Positions 6,103 to 8,181 of a stretch of 8,181 bases of DNA are shown in pieces. Below the pieces are notes generated by a model. The model searched no databases. It saw only the letters and a program-made list of their open reading frames with translations, and was not told where the DNA came from. This stretch comes from Ruminococcus sp. (GTDB lineage Bacteria > Bacillota > Clostridia > Oscillospirales > Ruminococcaceae). Both the position numbers and the translations under genes were made by a program. Each line of letters starts with the position of its first letter. Position 1 is the stretch's first letter. The DNA is taken from NCBI GenBank assembly GCA_019417865.1, contig DYCW01000353.1:1-8181 (forward strand). Direction: 5' to 3'.

Positions 6103-6139
6103 TGCCATCGACCCCTGTCTTTCATAATTTCAAATTTTC

Positions 6140-6166
6140 CCACATACAGTGTATTTACCTATGTGG
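6140..6166 (-). promoter_or_regulatory. Hairpin in the leader of the zinc-ribbon gene
   Basis: In the predicted leader RNA (about 6181 to 6103), CCACAUA and UAUGUGG form a perfect 7-bp stem with a 13-base loop. The 3' half also contains the short palindrome ATACA-C-TGTAT. It is neither followed by a U-run nor close to the ribosome site, so it is not a terminator; a role in RNA stability or protein binding is possible. Confidence 0.35.
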
Positions 6167-6187
6167 AATGCCATAAAGTATATATCA

Positions 6188-6216
6188 ATTATACAACTTT
6201 CCCCGCCTTTTGTCAA
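6188..6216 (-). promoter_or_regulatory. Consensus sigma-A promoter of the zinc-ribbon gene
   Basis: On the minus strand TTGACA (6211-6216), a 17-bp spacer and TATAAT (6188-6193) match the housekeeping consensus at every position. The predicted start is near 6181, giving a leader of about 80 bases. Confidence 0.9.
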
Positions 6217-6248
6217 GCAATTTTTAGACATATTTGCGACTGTTTTCC

Positions 6249-6287
6249 AAAAAAAAGGACGTACAGGCATCCTGTACGTCCCTTTTT
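6249..6287 (-). terminator. Intrinsic terminator of the GH48 gene
   Basis: GGACGTACAGG and CCTGTACGTCC pair perfectly over 11 bp around a three-base loop. On the minus strand the stem is followed by a run of eight T (6249-6256). It lies about 43 bases after the GH48 stop and just before the next promoter, insulating the two genes. Confidence 0.93.
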
Positions 6288-6329
6288 GCATTTTTATTTT
6301 TGAAACAAAAGCAAGTAATGTTTATGCTA

Positions 6330-8181
6330 TTATTCCATAGACGGCAGCTCTGAAATCAGCAGGATTACATAGTCAATCAATGCACCGCCATCCTTTTCAT
6401 CTACGGTCGTTGTACCGTCAGCCTGATTGCAGTTTGCATTCCGATATGCCTGACCTTCCAGTACGATCTGACCAGCCAAGTGCTTATTCAGGCAAATTGC
6501 ATCCAACAGGTCAACCTTACCATCCAAGTTGGTATCACCAAGCAGATCATTCGGGTTTGTAGAAACTGTTGTGCCTGTGCCACTTGTTGTAGTACCAGTA
6601 CCACTTGTAGTAGTTGTACCCGTGCTGCTTGTAGTGGTAACAACAGTAGTAGTTGTGTCACTTGCTGTTACAGTTACTGTAACGGTAGCAGTCTTGCCAT
6701 CCGGAGAAGTAACAGTAATGGTAGTAGAACCTTCAGCCACACCCGTTACAGTGCCATCCGGAGAAACGGTTGCAATACTAGAATCCTTGGACTCGAATGT
6801 GCAGCCATCTACGTTCGGCTTCAGGGTTTCGGTTTCGCCAACCTTAACAGTTACATCAGACGGTGTAACAACCAGTTCTTCGCTATCATCCGGTGTCAGA
6901 TCTGGATAAACTTCAGACATGGTACCCAGAGCCATCAGGATATCGCCAGCATGCCAGAATCTGTGGAGTGTGAAGTAGTAGTTATCTGTGTTGCCGTCCT
7001 TCTCATAATAAGACAGGGCTTCCTGATACATCGGGTCACTCTTGTAGTTGGAACGAATGTCAACAAATGCGACGCCAGCCTTGACATCATCACCGTTCGG
7101 CATCTTACCGGTATATCTGCTTGCAGGCAGAGCCTTATCCTCACCATTCTTGATAGTACCATCCGGCAGAACCAACTTAGTCTCCCACAATCTAACCAGA
7201 TTGGTGTTGTGGTCAGAAACGCCCAGACCGATATCATCACGGAACGCATTCCACTCTCTGTCGAGGAGTTCCTTTGCCAGATACAAGGACTGCTGTGCAC
7301 GAGCAGTCATATCTGTACTGCTGGTACCTCTTGCAGACTTATAGGAAGCTTCACCAGCAGACAGATCATTTGCAGTTACACCTCTTGCAGCTGCATAATA
7401 AATCAGCGTATTTGCCAGAGAAGATACGCATCCGAGGTCGCCATCACCGTAGCCAACGATGGTAGCCTTCAAACCAGTATTTTCCTGATAAGAACCATTC
7501 CAATTGTTCGGCTGACCTTCCCAGATCAAGCTGGACGGAATAGAGAAGCTTGTACCGTCATCTTCCACGCTGCTCAATACCGGCAAAGTGAAAGTAGATT
7601 CCTGTGTATCATATGGCTCATACTTTGCAGTAAGGGTTGTCGTTTCCTTTGCCTTACCCAAAATAGTGTTATCCAGGAACCAACCAGTCCACTTGTCCAG
7701 AATGGTTTCCAGACACTGTTCCAAATTCTTGCCACCAATATTGACATTGCTCTTGTCGCCTTCTGTTTTAACAACATAGTACAGTTCTGCCAGACGCTGA
7801 ACAGCCCATACCTGGTTACCAATCCAGTGGTTAGAACCTGGGTCAGCATAAACCGGGTGTTCCAGATAATACATATCATGGAATGTAGATACACCAGCAG
7901 CCTTTGCCTTTTCACTTTCATAACGACCGTTCCAGGAGTTTGTACAACCACCAGCAATGACACCATCATCAGACAGCAGCCACAAATAGAGTTCAATCTG
8001 TCTCTGGAGGGAAGTCGTATACTCCTGTGTTGCATTCGTAGACTTCATCGCTGCATTCAAATCATTATCATACAGCAAAGCGTATGCAGCCAGCGGGTTC
8101 TGATAGAATTCGTGCACATGAGAGGCACCAATCTGCCATGCCCAATCCTGTCCGATGCCGCCGCCCCAAGAAGTATACCAG
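6330..8181 (-). CDS. GH48 cellulosomal cellulase with BIG2 domain and dockerin (N-terminus off the right edge)
   Basis: This is the C-terminal 616 residues of a secreted, processive cellulase of glycoside hydrolase family 48, the exo-acting enzyme that is central to most cellulosomes. The catalytic part (about 8180-6900) shows WYTSWGGGIGQDWAWQIG, YQNPLAAYAL, FHDMYYLEHPVYADPGSNHW, GDLGCVSSLANTLIYYAAA, TGKMPNGDDVKAGVAFVDIR and HRFWHAGDI, all recognisable GH48 segments. The first 200 or so catalytic residues, including the general-acid Glu and the signal peptide, lie outside the window. A BIG2 Ig-like domain follows (about 6660-6875), then a Thr/Ser/Gly linker (6549-6659) and a type I dockerin (about 6342-6548). 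Dockerin loop one, DTNLDGKVDLLD, is canonical; loop two (NCNQADGTTTVDEKD) carries extra residues. The dockerin should plug into a scaffoldin cohesin on the cell surface. The frame is open to the edge, so no start is given. Confidence 0.95.
   Translation of the reverse strand, partial: WYTSWGGGIGQDWAWQIGASHVHEFYQNPLAAYALLYDNDLNAAMKSTNATQEYTTSLQRQIELYLWLLSDDGVIAGGCTNSWNGRYESEKAKAAGVSTFHDMYYLEHPVYADPGSNHWIGNQVWAVQRLAELYYVVKTEGDKSNVNIGGKNLEQCLETILDKWTGWFLDNTILGKAKETTTLTAKYEPYDTQESTFTLPVLSSVEDDGTSFSIPSSLIWEGQPNNWNGSYQENTGLKATIVGYGDGDLGCVSSLANTLIYYAAARGVTANDLSAGEASYKSARGTSSTDMTARAQQSLYLAKELLDREWNAFRDDIGLGVSDHNTNLVRLWETKLVLPDGTIKNGEDKALPASRYTGKMPNGDDVKAGVAFVDIRSNYKSDPMYQEALSYYEKDGNTDNYYFTLHRFWHAGDILMALGTMSEVYPDLTPDDSEELVVTPSDVTVKVGETETLKPNVDGCTFESKDSSIATVSPDGTVTGVAEGSTTITVTSPDGKTATVTVTVTASDTTTTVVTTTSSTGTTTTSGTGTTTSGTGTTVSTNPNDLLGDTNLDGKVDLLDAICLNKHLAGQIVLEGQAYRNANCNQADGTTTVDEKDGGALIDYVILLISELPSME
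6573..6614 (-). repeat. Two tandem 21-bp units in the GH48 linker
   Basis: Two adjacent imperfect 21-bp units (6573-6593 and 6594-6614) each encode TTTSGTG. They form the core of the Thr-rich linker between the BIG2 domain and the dockerin. Such linkers are flexible and often O-glycosylated, and slipped-strand changes could alter their length. Confidence 0.6.

Noticed and set aside
5674..6303. Plus-strand frame of 209 codons
   Set aside because: It overlaps the bidirectional terminator and is antisense to the zinc-ribbon gene and its promoter; the Phe/His/Cys-rich product resembles no family.
6529..6909. Plus-strand frame rich in Val and Pro
   Set aside because: It is the antisense of the BIG2 domain and Thr-rich linker of the GH48 gene; its repeats come from the threonine codons.
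1..8181. CRISPR arrays, tRNA or rRNA genes, insertion sequences, phage genes
   Set aside because: I looked for regular repeats, transposase or integrase motifs and RNA gene signatures and found none; the genes look like ordinary chromosomal content.

Overview
The window looks like a chromosomal segment of a cellulolytic, cellulosome-forming gut Firmicute close to Ruminococcus (R. flavefaciens / R. champanellensis type). The main evidence is a family 48 glycoside hydrolase that ends in a type I dockerin. Firmicute-style Shine-Dalgarno sites, TTGACA/TATAAT-like promoters, a short ThiC and a B. subtilis-type PerR agree with this. The genus is an inference; no rRNA or other marker gene is present.

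Layout. (1) Positions 1-465, minus strand: perR, a peroxide-sensing Fur-family repressor that runs off the left edge, with its own promoter and a 25-bp palindrome placed as an autoregulatory operator. (2) Positions 507-4708, minus strand: a thiamin transcription unit. Read 5' to 3' it is a promoter, an HD-domain gene, a TPP riboswitch with an intrinsic terminator, thiE, thiD, a DJ-1/PfpI-family gene and thiC. thiE/thiD and thiD/DJ-1 both overlap by ATGA. (3) Positions 4758-5730, plus strand: a divergent DMT/EamA transporter gene with its own extended -10 promoter, closed by a bidirectional terminator. (4) Positions 5743-6216, minus strand: a short coiled-coil plus zinc-ribbon protein behind a perfect-consensus promoter. 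(5) Position 6249 to the right edge, minus strand: the C-terminal part of a GH48 cellulase with a BIG2 Ig-like domain, a Thr-rich linker and a dockerin, followed by a strong terminator.

How it works together. ThiC makes HMP-P from AIR, ThiD phosphorylates it to HMP-PP, and ThiE joins HMP-PP to thiazole phosphate to give thiamin phosphate. The TPP riboswitch switches thiE-thiD-DJ1-thiC off when TPP is plentiful. The thiazole branch (thiG, thiH, thiS, thiF, thiM) is not in this window. The HD gene lies upstream of the riboswitch and so escapes its control, although the only clear promoter for the thi genes lies in front of it.

No complete new system is evident. The points most worth a second look are the DJ-1 gene built into the thi operon, the riboswitch lying directly behind the HD gene, the PerR operator/promoter, the unnamed palindrome between the divergent promoters, and the asymmetric dockerin on the GH48 enzyme.
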